Shown here piece after piece: positions 27,235-35,789 of a stretch of 64,000 nucleotides of DNA. The stretch's first letter is position 1. Every line of letters starts with the position of its first letter. The translations under genes and the position numbers were made by a program. The stretch covers positions 1,736,001 to 1,800,000 of the forward strand of contig NZ_CP076854.1 of assembly GCF_018987265.1 (NCBI RefSeq), in the 5' to 3' direction. The notes under the pieces were generated by a model. It did no database searches, had not been told where the DNA came from, and saw only the letters and a program-made list of their open reading frames with translations. The DNA is from Rhizobium sp. WYJ-E13. GTDB lineage: Bacteria; Pseudomonadota; Alphaproteobacteria; Rhizobiales; Rhizobiaceae.

Positions 27235-27918
27235 TCAGTCATTCTTGCCGCGTTGCGGATAGCTGATGATGGAAAGGTAGCGGCTTGGGAGTTTCACGAG
27301 TTCTTCCGGCCCGTGCGGCGCATCGGCGTCGAAGAACAGGCTGTCGCCCGGCTGCATCGGGAAAAGCTGGTCGCCATGGCGATAGACGACCTCACCTTCC
27401 AGCATGTAGATCAGCTCCATGCCCTCGTGCTGGAAGGTCGGAAAGACATCCGAATCCGTCGTCAGCGTAATGAGATAGGGTTCGACGACCACGCCGCTGC
27501 TGTTGTTGTCGATATGGCCGAGCAGATTATACTGATGGCCGGCGCGCGTGCCGCGCCGCTCAAGCTCGATGCCCTGCCCCGCCTTGACGAAGACGGCGTT
27601 GTGCGGTTCCTCGTAGCGGCGGAAGAAGGCCGTCAACGGCACGCCGAGGGCGCGCGACAGCGACTGCAAGGTCGTCAGCGATGGCGAGATATTGCCGTTT
27701 TCGATCTTTGACAGCATGCCGAGCGAAATGCCGGTCGCCGCCGCAAGGTCGGTGACGGTTATGCCGAGCTTCTTGCGATAGGCGCGCACCTCATGGCCAA
27801 TCGCCATTTCGAGATTGTTTTCCTTCGGCTCGCGCACCGCATGCGGATTCTGGGACAGGGCCTGACGCGCCGCTTGGGCATGCTCCTGGCTCGACGCTTC
27901 ATCCAGTTTGATCTTCAT
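27235..27918 (-). CDS. XRE-family regulator with C-terminal cupin sensor
   Basis: 227 aa. An N-terminal helix-turn-helix spans about residues 38-95 (RAYRKKLGITVTDLAAATGISLGMLSKIENG, NISPSLTTLQSLSRALGVPL). A C-terminal cupin (about 150-222) has QHEGMELIYMLEGEVVYRHGD and MQPGDSLFFDADAPHGPEEL, with histidines that may bind metal or ligand. This class (like PuuR-type regulators) often controls amine and amino acid catabolism. It lies 90 nt upstream of mgsA in the same direction, so it may be cotranscribed and regulate the methylated-amine genes. Confidence 0.86.
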   Translation of the reverse strand: MKIKLDEASSQEHAQAARQALSQNPHAVREPKENNLEMAIGHEVRAYRKKLGITVTDLAAATGISLGMLSKIENGNISPSLTTLQSLSRALGVPLTAFFRRYEEPHNAVFVKAGQGIELERRGTRAGHQYNLLGHIDNNSSGVVVEPYLITLTTDSDVFPTFQHEGMELIYMLEGEVVYRHGDQLFPMQPGDSLFFDADAPHGPEELVKLPSRYLSIISYPQRGKND

Positions 27919-27991
27919 TCACGGTCCTTCGTACACTCGCTCTTTACAATAGCCTATCGCCAGAGTGAAATCTTCTCAACCCTGAAGAAAG

Positions 27992-28951
27992 TCAGAGCTT
28001 GCGGACCGAACTCGGACTAGTGCCGTAAAAGCCGCGAAAGAGGCGCGAAAAATGCGCAGCGCCGGAAAAACCTGTCGCAATGGCGATCTCGGAGATCGAC
28101 AGCGGGCTCTGCTCAAGGAGCCTTCGGGCATGCTGCAGCCTGATGCGTCTGTATTGCTCGATAAAGGTCGTATCGAGGTGAGTGGCGAACAGCCGGTCGA
28201 GATGGCGCGGTGTCACCCCGGCAATACGGGCCATGGCTGCACGATTGAGCGGCATCTCGATGGTTTCCTCCATCTTTTCCAGGACGCTCAGCAGACCCGG
28301 ATGGTGCACGCCGTAGCGCTCGGCAAGGGAAGCGCGCTGCGGCGCTGTCGGCTGACCGACCTCGGTATGCAGGAACCAGTCGCTGACCCGGCGGGCAAAA
28401 TCCGGCCCCAAGTGCTCGCCTATCAACGCATGCATCATATCGAGCGGCGCAATGCCGCCGCCGCAGGTAATGCGATTGCCGTCGACGACGAAACGCGCCT
28501 GACGCGGCGACAGGTCGGGAAAGGCTTCGAGAAGTGCCGGCGCATGCTCCCAATGGATTGTAAAGTCACGGCCTGCCAGCAGCCCGGCCGCAGCCAGCAG
28601 ATATGGGCCGCCCGAAATGCCGCCGATGCGCACGCCTTCGCGCGCTAGCTGCCTTATGCAGGAAAGCACAGCCGGATAGTGCCAGTCGCGCGGCGAACCG
28701 CCGGCGCAGACGAAAACAGTGCCGAGCCCAAAACCGCGACCGGGAAGCGGTGCGGCCGGAACGGGGACGCCACCGGAAGACAACACCGCCCCACCCTCAG
28801 GCGAAAAGCACGAGATGCGGTAGATTTCCCGCCCGGCAAGCAGATTGGCGGCCCGCAGCGGCTCGCTCGCCGAGGCATAGGACATCAGGGCAAATCCCGG
28901 CAGAAGGATGAAACCGATGGAATGCAGGTTTTTTGCTTCGATCAACGCCAT
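27992..28951 (-). CDS. GlxA/GbdR-type AraC-family regulator
   Basis: 319 aa. The N-terminal half is a class I glutamine-amidotransferase-like domain without the catalytic cysteine context (SIGFILLPGFALMSYASASEPLRAAN ... GGISGGPYLLAAAGLL, shortened). The C-terminal half has two AraC helix-turn-helix motifs (MARIAGVTPRHLDRLFATHL and SISEIAIATGFSGAAHFSRLFR). This subgroup includes GbdR, SouR and CdhR, regulators of glycine betaine, sarcosine and carnitine catabolism. It is divergent from mgdA with an 88-nt gap, so control of mgdABCD in response to a methylated amine or N-methylglutamate is likely. Confidence 0.88.
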   Translation of the reverse strand: MALIEAKNLHSIGFILLPGFALMSYASASEPLRAANLLAGREIYRISCFSPEGGAVLSSGGVPVPAAPLPGRGFGLGTVFVCAGGSPRDWHYPAVLSCIRQLAREGVRIGGISGGPYLLAAAGLLAGRDFTIHWEHAPALLEAFPDLSPRQARFVVDGNRITCGGGIAPLDMMHALIGEHLGPDFARRVSDWFLHTEVGQPTAPQRASLAERYGVHHPGLLSVLEKMEETIEMPLNRAAMARIAGVTPRHLDRLFATHLDTTFIEQYRRIRLQHARRLLEQSPLSISEIAIATGFSGAAHFSRLFRGFYGTSPSSVRKL

Positions 28952-29039
28952 GTCCCGTTCTTATCGATAAACGTCCCAAACAGGCAAGTCGCCTCTTGCC
29001 TTTGTGGCATCATGGCACCAGTTCCCACCGGATCCATCC

Positions 29040-30290
29040 ATGCGCTATTCCGCTCTTTCCATCTTCCTAAACGGGCTTCGCGGCAACAAGGACTGGGCAC
29101 CTGCCTGGCGCCAGCCTTCGCCGAAGCCACATTATGACGTGATCATCGTGGGTGGCGGCGGCCATGGCCTTTCGACGGCCTATTATCTCGCCAGGACATT
29201 CGGCATCACCAATGTCGCCGTGCTGGAGAAGGGCTATCTCGGCTCCGGCAATATCGGCCGCAACACGACGATCATCCGCTCCAATTACCTGCTGCCCGGC
29301 AACAACCCTTTCTACGAGCTCTCGATGAAGCTCTGGGAAGGCCTGGAACAGGACTTCAACTTCAACGCCATGGTCTCGCAGCGCGGCGTGCTGAACCTCT
29401 TCCATTCCGATGCGCAGCGCGATGCCTACACAAGACGCGGCAATGCTATGCGCCTGCACGGCGTCGATGCAGAACTCCTCGACCGGGCGGCGGTCCGCAA
29501 GATGCTGCCCTTCCTCGATTTCGACAATGCCCGTTTCCCCGTCATGGGCGGTCTCCGTCAGCCGCGCGGCGGCACGGTACGCCACGATGCGGTCGCCTGG
29601 GGCTATGCCCGCGGCGCCGACAGCCGCGGCGTCGACATCATCACCCAGTGCGAGGTCACCGGCATTCGCTGCGAGAATGGCAGGGTGACAGGCGTCGAGA
29701 CCACCAGGGGCTTCATCGGTTGCGGCAAGCTGGCGCTTGCTGCCGCCGGCAATTCCACCGTGGTCGCCGATATGGCGGGCCTGCGCCTGCCGATCGAGAG
29801 CCATGTGCTGCAGGCCTTCGTCACCGAAGGGCTGAAGCCTTTCATCGATACCGTCGTCACCTTCGGCGCCGGCCATTTCTACGTTTCGCAATCGGACAAG
29901 GGTGGCCTCGTCTTCGGCGGCGATATCGACGGCTACAATTCCTATGCCCAGCGCGGCAATCTCGCCACTGTCGAGCACGTCGCCGAAGCCGGCGTCGCGA
30001 TGATCCCGTCGCTGACGCGGGTCAGATATCTGCGCAGCTGGGGCGGCGTGATGGACATGAGCATGGACGGCTCGCCGATCATCGACCGAACCCATATCGA
30101 CAATCTCTACCTGAATGCCGGCTGGTGCTATGGCGGCTTCAAGGCGACACCCGCCTCCGGCTATTGCTACGCCCATCTGATCGCCCGCAACGAGCCGCAC
30201 GAGACGGCGCGCGAGCTGCGCCTCGACCGCTTCCGGCGCGGCTATCAGATCGACGAAAAGGGCGTCGGCGCCCAGCCCAACCTGCATTGA
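29040..30290 (+). CDS. mgdA: N-methylglutamate dehydrogenase subunit A (sarcosine-oxidase-beta-like)
   Basis: A 416-aa FAD-dependent amine oxidase of the DAO superfamily, homologous to the beta subunit of heterotetrameric sarcosine oxidase. The dinucleotide motif VIIVGGGGHGLSTAYYLAR is at about residue 33, followed by GSGNIGRNTTIIRSNY near the flavin. It oxidises the N-methyl group of N-methylglutamate. The start at 29040 gives the N-terminus MRYSALSIFLNGLRGNK usual for this family. Gene order A-B-C-D equals soxBDAG, and the surrounding gmaS and mgs genes decide for Mgd over sarcosine oxidase. Confidence 0.87.
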   Translation: MRYSALSIFLNGLRGNKDWAPAWRQPSPKPHYDVIIVGGGGHGLSTAYYLARTFGITNVAVLEKGYLGSGNIGRNTTIIRSNYLLPGNNPFYELSMKLWEGLEQDFNFNAMVSQRGVLNLFHSDAQRDAYTRRGNAMRLHGVDAELLDRAAVRKMLPFLDFDNARFPVMGGLRQPRGGTVRHDAVAWGYARGADSRGVDIITQCEVTGIRCENGRVTGVETTRGFIGCGKLALAAAGNSTVVADMAGLRLPIESHVLQAFVTEGLKPFIDTVVTFGAGHFYVSQSDKGGLVFGGDIDGYNSYAQRGNLATVEHVAEAGVAMIPSLTRVRYLRSWGGVMDMSMDGSPIIDRTHIDNLYLNAGWCYGGFKATPASGYCYAHLIARNEPHETARELRLDRFRRGYQIDEKGVGAQPNLH

Positions 30291-30302
30291 GGATATGAGA
30301 CC

Positions 30303-30581
30303 ATGGCAAGCCTGATTTCCTGCCCTCATTGCGGGGTCCGCCCCAGGGAAGAATTCACCATCCGGGGCGATGCGAGCCTGACCCGACCGGCAGCCGATGC
30401 CGGCGGTGACGCCTGGTACGAGTACATCTATCTGCGCGACAATCCGAGGGGGCGGCACAAGGAGTACTGGCACCACTCCTCCGGCTGCCGGCGCTGGCTG
30501 ATTGTCGAGCGCGACACCGTCACCCACGCCGTTCACACCGTCTGCGATGCCGCGCTTGCCAAGCTCGGAGGTGCGGCATGA
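30303..30581 (+). CDS. mgdB: N-methylglutamate dehydrogenase subunit B (sarcosine-oxidase-delta-like)
   Basis: A 92-aa zinc-binding small subunit. It carries the family pattern CPHCGVRPREEF, then YEYIYLRDNPRGRHKEYWHHSSGCRRW (shortened) and ERDT; the Cys-x2-Cys, a His and a later Cys are the expected zinc ligands. It is structural in the heterotetramer. It lies 12 nt after mgdA and overlaps mgdC by ATGA (30578-30581). Confidence 0.88.
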   Translation: MASLISCPHCGVRPREEFTIRGDASLTRPAADAGGDAWYEYIYLRDNPRGRHKEYWHHSSGCRRWLIVERDTVTHAVHTVCDAALAKLGGAA

Positions 30582-33511
30582 CGAGTTCGCGGCTTCCCAG
30601 CGGTGGCCGGATCGACCGGTCGCGCACCTTGAACTTTACCTTCGACGGCAGACAACTGACCGGCCATCCCGGCGATACGCTCGCCTCCGCCCTTCTTGCC
30701 AATGGCATCCAGCTCGTCGGCCGCAGTTTCAAGTATCATCGGTCGCGCGGCATCCTGACGGCGGGCGCGGCCGAGCCCAACGCACTGGTCACGACGGGTA
30801 CGGGCGGCCGCACAGAGGCCAATACGCGTGCGACGACGATCGAGCTCCATGAGGGGCTCATCGCCCGCAGCCAGAACCGCTGGCCCTCGCTCGACTTCGA
30901 CATTGGCGCCGTCAACGGCCTGCTGTCGCCCTTCCTGAGTGCAGGCTTCTACTACAAGACCTTCATGTGGCCGGCCGCCCTTTGGGAAAAGCTCTACGAG
31001 CCGCTGATCCGCAAGGCCGCCGGCCTCGGCAAGGCTTCCTACGAACCGGATCCGGATTCCTACGAGAAATGCTGGGCTCACTGCGACTTGTTCGTCATTG
31101 GCGCGGGGCCTGCCGGCCTTGCCGCGGCGCTGACGGCCGGACGCGCCGGTGCCCGCGTCATCCTCGCCGACGAAGGTTTTGCGCTCGGCGGCAGCCTGCT
31201 TCTCGAAAACGGGACCGCACTTCAGGACATGCTCAATGAGCTCGAAGGCCTGCCGAACGTCCGTCTCCTGGCGCGCACCACCGTCGTCGGCTGGTACGAC
31301 GACAATGTCTTCGGCGCTGTCGAGCGCGTGCAAAAACATGTGGCACTGCCGGATCCGCATCGGCCCGTCGAGCGCCTCTGGCGCATCATCGCCAAACAGG
31401 CGATCCTCGCCTCGGGCGCCGAAGAGCGGCCGCTCGTCTTCGGCGGCAACGATATTCCAGGCGTGATGATGGCGGGCGCGATGCACAGCTATCTCAGCCG
31501 GCAAGCGGTGACGCCCGGCGCCCGCACCGTGATCTTCACCAGCAATGCGTTCGGCTACCGCACGGCAGCCGCGCTCGAAGCCGCCGGTGTCGATGTCGCC
31601 GCCATCGTCGACAGCCGCGACGCGGCCAACAATACCTGGTCCGGACGCGCCCGCGTGCTGAACGGCAGCCGGGTGCGCGACGCGCATGGCGGCAAGCGCC
31701 TGCGCCATGTCACGATCGAGACCGCTTCGGCAACACAGCGCATCGAGGCGGATGCGCTTGCCATGTCCGGCGGCTGGAGCCCGATCATCCACCTTGCCTG
31801 CCATCGCGGCGCCAAGCCGGTCTGGTCGGAGGAAAAGGCAGCCTTTCTGGCGCCGGAACGCCAGCAGGGCCTGTCGATTGCCGGCTCTGCGGCCGGGCTC
31901 GGCTCGACGGAAGCCTGCCTCGGCGACGGCGCGGCCAAGGCAGTCGAGGCGCTGCAGGCGATCGGCTTCGTCAAGGTCGCGGCCGCCTTCGCGCCCGTCG
32001 AGGACACCGCGGCGGCATCGAAGCCGCTCTGGTTCGTCAAGGGCGCAAAGGGCAAGGCCTTCGTCGATTATCAAAACGACGTACACCTCAAGGATCTCGG
32101 CCTTGCCGTTCGCGAGGGATATGGGCATGTCGAGCTTGCCAAACGCTACACGACAAGCGGCATGGCGACCGACCAGGGGAAGCTCGCCAATATCAATGCG
32201 ATCGGCATCCTGGCCGAGGCGCGCGGCGTGTCGCCTGCCGAAGTCGGCACCACCACATTCCGTCCCTTCTATACGCCTGTCTCCTTCGGCGCCCTGACAG
32301 GCGCCTCGCGCGGCCGCGATTTTCAGCCAGTGCGCAGGTCGCCACTACATGGCTGGGCCAAGAAGAATGGCGCCGTCTTCGTCGAGACCGGGCTCTGGTA
32401 CCGCTCCTCCTGGTTTCCACGCGCAGGGGAGACGAACTGGCGCGAGAGCGTCGACCGCGAGGTGTTGAACATCCGGCAGAATGCCGGCATCTGCGACGTC
32501 TCCACCCTCGGCAAGATCGAGATCTTCGGCAGGGATGCCGCTGCCTTCCTCGACCGCGTCTACTGCAACGGCTTTGCCAAACTGCCGGTCGGCCGGGCGC
32601 GCTACGGCATCATGCTGCGCGAGGATGGCATGATCTACGACGACGGCACGACGAGCCGTTTCGCCAACGACCATTTCTTCATGACGACGACGACGGCGCT
32701 CGCCGCCGGCGTGTTGACCCATCTCGAATTCTGCGCCCAGACGCTCTGGCCGGAGCTCGACGTCCGTTTTGCCTCCTCGACCGACCAATGGGCGCAAATG
32801 GCGGTTGCCGGCCCGAAATCGCGCGCGATCCTCTCCGAGATCGTCGACGAGGATATTTCCGATGCCGCCTTTCCCTTCATGAGTGCTCGCACGGTCTCGC
32901 TCTTCGGCGGCGCGCTCGAAGGCCGGCTCTTTCGGATCTCTTTCTCCGGCGAACTCGCCTATGAACTTGCCGTGCCGGCCGGCTACGGCGAATGGGTCGC
33001 CGATCGGATCATGCAGGCTGGTGAAAAACACGGCATCTGCCCTTATGGCGCCGAGGCCCTCGGTGTCATGCGCATAGAGAAGGGCCATGTCACCCATGCC
33101 GAGATCAACGGCACGGTGACGCCTGGCGACCTCGGATTCGCCCGCATGGTTTCCACCACCAAGCCTGATTTCATCGGTAAGGCAATGCTCGCCCGCGAAG
33201 GTTTGCAGGCAAAGGACCGCCCCCGCCTCGTCGGCGTCAAGCCGCTCGATCCGGCGACGAGCTTTCGCACCGGTTCGCATATCCTTGCCGAACATGCCAC
33301 GGCGACCCTTGAAAACGATCAGGGTTACGTGACCTCGAGCGCATTCTCGCCAAGCCTTGGCCACACGATCGGCCTTGCGCTCGTCAGGCGCGGGCCGGAA
33401 CGGTTGGGGGAAAAGGTCGTGGTTTGGAACGGCCTCAGAAATGAATTCACCGAAGCGGTGCTTTGCAGTCCCGTCTTCGTCGATCCCGACAATGAGAAAC
33501 TCCATGTCTGA
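30578..33511 (+). CDS. mgdC: N-methylglutamate dehydrogenase subunit C (sarcosine-oxidase-alpha-like)
   Basis: A large 977-aa subunit. The N-terminal domain resembles a ferredoxin-like fold (FDGRQLTGHPGDTLASALLANG); a nucleotide-binding domain has FVIGAGPAGLAAALTAGRAGA near residue 170. The C-terminal third is a GcvT-type THF-binding domain (ISFSGELAYELAVPAGY, RIEKGHVTH). In sarcosine-oxidase relatives the formaldehyde produced at one site reaches THF on this domain. It starts inside the mgdB stop (ATGA) and overlaps mgdD by 8 nt, so the four subunits are translationally coupled. Confidence 0.9.
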   Translation: MTSSRLPSGGRIDRSRTLNFTFDGRQLTGHPGDTLASALLANGIQLVGRSFKYHRSRGILTAGAAEPNALVTTGTGGRTEANTRATTIELHEGLIARSQNRWPSLDFDIGAVNGLLSPFLSAGFYYKTFMWPAALWEKLYEPLIRKAAGLGKASYEPDPDSYEKCWAHCDLFVIGAGPAGLAAALTAGRAGARVILADEGFALGGSLLLENGTALQDMLNELEGLPNVRLLARTTVVGWYDDNVFGAVERVQKHVALPDPHRPVERLWRIIAKQAILASGAEERPLVFGGNDIPGVMMAGAMHSYLSRQAVTPGARTVIFTSNAFGYRTAAALEAAGVDVAAIVDSRDAANNTWSGRARVLNGSRVRDAHGGKRLRHVTIETASATQRIEADALAMSGGWSPIIHLACHRGAKPVWSEEKAAFLAPERQQGLSIAGSAAGLGSTEACLGDGAAKAVEALQAIGFVKVAAAFAPVEDTAAASKPLWFVKGAKGKAFVDYQNDVHLKDLGLAVREGYGHVELAKRYTTSGMATDQGKLANINAIGILAEARGVSPAEVGTTTFRPFYTPVSFGALTGASRGRDFQPVRRSPLHGWAKKNGAVFVETGLWYRSSWFPRAGETNWRESVDREVLNIRQNAGICDVSTLGKIEIFGRDAAAFLDRVYCNGFAKLPVGRARYGIMLREDGMIYDDGTTSRFANDHFFMTTTTALAAGVLTHLEFCAQTLWPELDVRFASSTDQWAQMAVAGPKSRAILSEIVDEDISDAAFPFMSARTVSLFGGALEGRLFRISFSGELAYELAVPAGYGEWVADRIMQAGEKHGICPYGAEALGVMRIEKGHVTHAEINGTVTPGDLGFARMVSTTKPDFIGKAMLAREGLQAKDRPRLVGVKPLDPATSFRTGSHILAEHATATLENDQGYVTSSAFSPSLGHTIGLALVRRGPERLGEKVVVWNGLRNEFTEAVLCSPVFVDPDNEKLHV

Positions 33512-34031
33512 ACGCCCCGAACACAAGCCGGCCCTTGCCGGCAAAGCCACAACGGAAGGGTCCGGCATCCGGCTGGAGCCCTTGCCGGAGGGTCACCTTC
33601 TGCATGTCATGGGTGCGTTCGACGGCGACACGCTTGCAGAATCGCTTACTGCGGCTGGACTGGCAAAGAGCGCGATCCAACGGGCGGGCTATCAACAATG
33701 GTACGTAACAGGAGATGAAATCCTCCCACCCGCGCAAATCGCGCTGCTTGCCGATCACTTGAGAGGCAAGGGTTTCGTCTGCGACCAGAGCCACGGCCGC
33801 ATCCGCATCGCTCTGTCCGGTTTCCGCGCCCTAGAACTGCTTTCTCAGGGGACGGCAGTCGATCTTGACCCCGCCGCCTTCCCCGTCGGACACTCGGCAG
33901 TCACACTCTTCGGACATATCTCGGTGCAGCTGACGCGCACGCACGCCACACGCTTCGAGTTCGCAGCGTTGCGCAGCTTTGCCGAAAATCTCTACGACAT
34001 GCTCGAACATGCCGCCCTCGCCTCAGCGTAA
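33504..34031 (+). CDS. mgdD: N-methylglutamate dehydrogenase subunit D (sarcosine-oxidase-gamma-like)
   Basis: A 175-aa gamma-type subunit, GcvT-related but short. Typical C-terminal wording is FRALELLSQGTAVDLDPAAFPVGHSAVTLFGHISVQL, shortened here, and FAALRSFAENLYDMLEHA. The ATG at 33504 lies within the last codons of mgdC (8-nt overlap); a longer frame from 33357 would be embedded in mgdC and is rejected. It is the last gene of mgdABCD and a hairpin follows at 34075-34093. Confidence 0.87.
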   Translation: MSERPEHKPALAGKATTEGSGIRLEPLPEGHLLHVMGAFDGDTLAESLTAAGLAKSAIQRAGYQQWYVTGDEILPPAQIALLADHLRGKGFVCDQSHGRIRIALSGFRALELLSQGTAVDLDPAAFPVGHSAVTLFGHISVQLTRTHATRFEFAALRSFAENLYDMLEHAALASA

Positions 34032-34074
34032 GCCAGCGATCGGATCGATGACGACAGCCCTCCCATAAGACCCA

Positions 34075-34093
34075 GCAGCCTTGCGCGGGCTGC
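34075..34093 (+). terminator. Stem-loop after mgdABCD
   Basis: GCAGCC (34075-34080), a 7-nt loop and GGCTGC (34088-34093), followed by GTTATTG. It lies 43 nt after the mgdD stop and is a plausible weak intrinsic terminator; the T-run is poor. Confidence 0.45.
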
Positions 34094-34201
34094 GTTATTG
34101 CATCTCGATTTGTCGGCCATGAAAATCAGGGCTTTTCGGGCTGCAAATCAACCGGTCGAGGGCAAATGAACGCAATCGGTTTTATCTGATCGCGTCGAAG
34201 A

Positions 34202-34215
34202 TTGATGCTGGTCAA
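34202..34215 (+). promoter_or_regulatory. FNR/FixK-type box
   Basis: TTGATGCTGGTCAA fits TTGAY-N4-RTCAA. Its centre is 70 nt before the start at 34279, and GAAAAT lies 21 nt downstream as a weak -10. Confidence 0.6.
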
Positions 34216-34278
34216 AGCATCATCCTTGGCATGTGTGAAAATGGCCATCAAGGATCACACTGGAGGAAAGGAACCGTC

Positions 34279-34656
34279 ATGCTGGCCCGGTCAACAATGG
34301 CGCTCAATCGTCCCGCAATCAGGACCGGAGCGACGACTCGAGATGTGACCAAACTCACGCCTTCGCTTTATGGAGGCTTTCACACGACGGGCGATGAAGG
34401 TGGCGCGCACGGAACTGTCGTAAAGGGCGACCTGATCATGCGCCGAGAGATCAAGGCAGTTCCATCGGAAGATCGCAACTGCGGCGCCGAGTTCGAGCTC
34501 GTACGCGACATCCCGAGTAACCGCTCGTCCATAGGGGACATCATCCTGCCTGTCGTCGTGGAAGAGGATGTTGAGGCGATGCGCGGCGTCGTCACCGGCT
34601 ACACTGACAGGCTGCAGGTTTCGTCCGCAGACATGCTTCATGGACGCCAATCCTGA
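34279..34656 (+). CDS. Hypothetical protein in FixK-box operon
   Basis: 125 aa, not recognised. It has no signal peptide or membrane segment and is rather charged, with phrases TRDVTKLTPSLYGGFHTTGDEGG and GDIILPVVVEEDVEAMRGVVTGYTDRL. The ATG at 34279 follows TGGAGGAAAGGAACC, a strong site, so translation is likely. It overlaps the start of the next gene by 17 nt, and an upstream FixK-type box suggests expression under low oxygen. A functional link with the membrane protein that follows is likely from the overlap, but its nature is unknown. Confidence 0.65.
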   Translation: MLARSTMALNRPAIRTGATTRDVTKLTPSLYGGFHTTGDEGGAHGTVVKGDLIMRREIKAVPSEDRNCGAEFELVRDIPSNRSSIGDIILPVVVEEDVEAMRGVVTGYTDRLQVSSADMLHGRQS

Positions 34657-35656
34657 CAATTATGTTGAAGTCCCTCCCAAGGAGTCGATGCCACGGAACC
34701 TGCTCGGTTTCGTGCTTCTGATGGGCCGATCCCATCAACTGGCTTTGGCTGCAATTTCGGTGCTTCTCTTTCTTGCCGGAACAGCGCCCCTGGAAATCCA
34801 GAGGCGAGTCATCAATGCGGCAACGCAGGGCGGCGCCTACCCGACCATCTTCGCTCTTGTCCTTGCTTATCTCGGCCTCGTCCTGCTGGAAGGACTGACT
34901 AAGCTCGGCTTGAACCTCTATCGCGGCTGGATCGGTGAGGTAGCGATCCGCTGGCTGCGGATGACGGTACTGTCAGCCTCCGATCAGTCGCGCAGGCATC
35001 CTCCCGACGCACTGGCAGAGGGCGTGCAGCTATCAATCGTTCTGGCCGAAGCCGAGCCGGTCGGCGGCTTCGTCGGCACGAGTATTTCCGAGCCGCTTCT
35101 ACAGGTCGGCATTCTCTGTGCGGTCGGGGGTTACATGATCTTCCTGCAGCCGCTCATGGCACTTGCCGTCGCCGTCGTCTTCTTGCCGCAGGTCGGCTTC
35201 GTGCCGCTCATGCAGCACGCCATTAACCGGCTCGTTGCAAGCAAGATTGCTATCATGCGGCATGTCAGCGAGGGAATGATTGAGCATGTCACTGGCAGCG
35301 ATCTGAGTGATGTCCAGGCCGATCGCGTGCAATCGCTTTTCGTCACCAACATGACGATCTACAAATTCAAGTTTTCGATGAATTTCCTTATGAACCTGAT
35401 GACGCAGCTGGGTTACGCCGGCATTTTCGCGCTCGGTGGCTACTACGTCGTCACCGGAAAGACCGAGATCGGCACGATCGTTGCGTTCGTGTCAGGGCTG
35501 TCGAAGATAACCGACCCTTGGGGGGCTTTGATCGACTGGTACCGCGACCTCACGGTTACTCAGGTCAAATACGCGATGATCCGTGATGCAAACGCCGATC
35601 AGGAGGCGCCAAAAGATCAGAATGATGCCGGGGCGAAGCGACGGACGATCACATAA
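34640..35656 (+). CDS. ABC-exporter-type transmembrane protein without ATPase domain
   Basis: 338 aa with about six hydrophobic segments, for example LALAAISVLLFLAGTAPLEI, FALVLAYLGLVLLEGL, LQVGILCAVGGYMIFL and LGYAGIFALGGYYVVTGKTEIGTIVAF. The order and the phrase GKTEIGTIVAFVSGLSKITDP match the type 1 exporter TMD (compare the usual G-x-(L/M)-T-x-G-x-(L/V)-x-A-F segment). The protein ends where the nucleotide-binding domain would begin; no Walker A or signature follows in any frame up to 35790. Either it pairs with a separate ATPase or it has another role. The ATG at 34640 lies inside the preceding gene. Confidence 0.72.
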   Translation: MDANPDNYVEVPPKESMPRNLLGFVLLMGRSHQLALAAISVLLFLAGTAPLEIQRRVINAATQGGAYPTIFALVLAYLGLVLLEGLTKLGLNLYRGWIGEVAIRWLRMTVLSASDQSRRHPPDALAEGVQLSIVLAEAEPVGGFVGTSISEPLLQVGILCAVGGYMIFLQPLMALAVAVVFLPQVGFVPLMQHAINRLVASKIAIMRHVSEGMIEHVTGSDLSDVQADRVQSLFVTNMTIYKFKFSMNFLMNLMTQLGYAGIFALGGYYVVTGKTEIGTIVAFVSGLSKITDPWGALIDWYRDLTVTQVKYAMIRDANADQEAPKDQNDAGAKRRTIT

Positions 35657-35697
35657 CTCTGGAAGCTCGTCATAAATGGCGCTCACGGGGCGCTGCT

Positions 35698-35711
35698 TTG
35701 ATGAAGCTCAA
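35698..35711 (+). promoter_or_regulatory. Possible FNR/FixK-type box
   Basis: TTGATGAAGCTCAA has one mismatch to TTGAY-N4-RTCAA. It lies 85 nt (centre to start) upstream of the universal stress gene at 35790, and GAAGAT occurs at the -10 spacing. Confidence 0.4.
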
Positions 35712-35789
35712 AGACGACCGCGCCAAAAGACAGAAGATGTTCGGCGGGACTGTCGCAATCCATCGCGGCGGCGTTGAGGGAGACCTGAC

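Noticed and set aside
29040..34031. Annotation as heterotetrameric sarcosine oxidase soxBDAG
   Set aside because: Subunit order and folds allow it, but the adjacent gmaS and mgsABC genes make N-methylglutamate dehydrogenase the better call; sequence alone does not exclude sarcosine activity.
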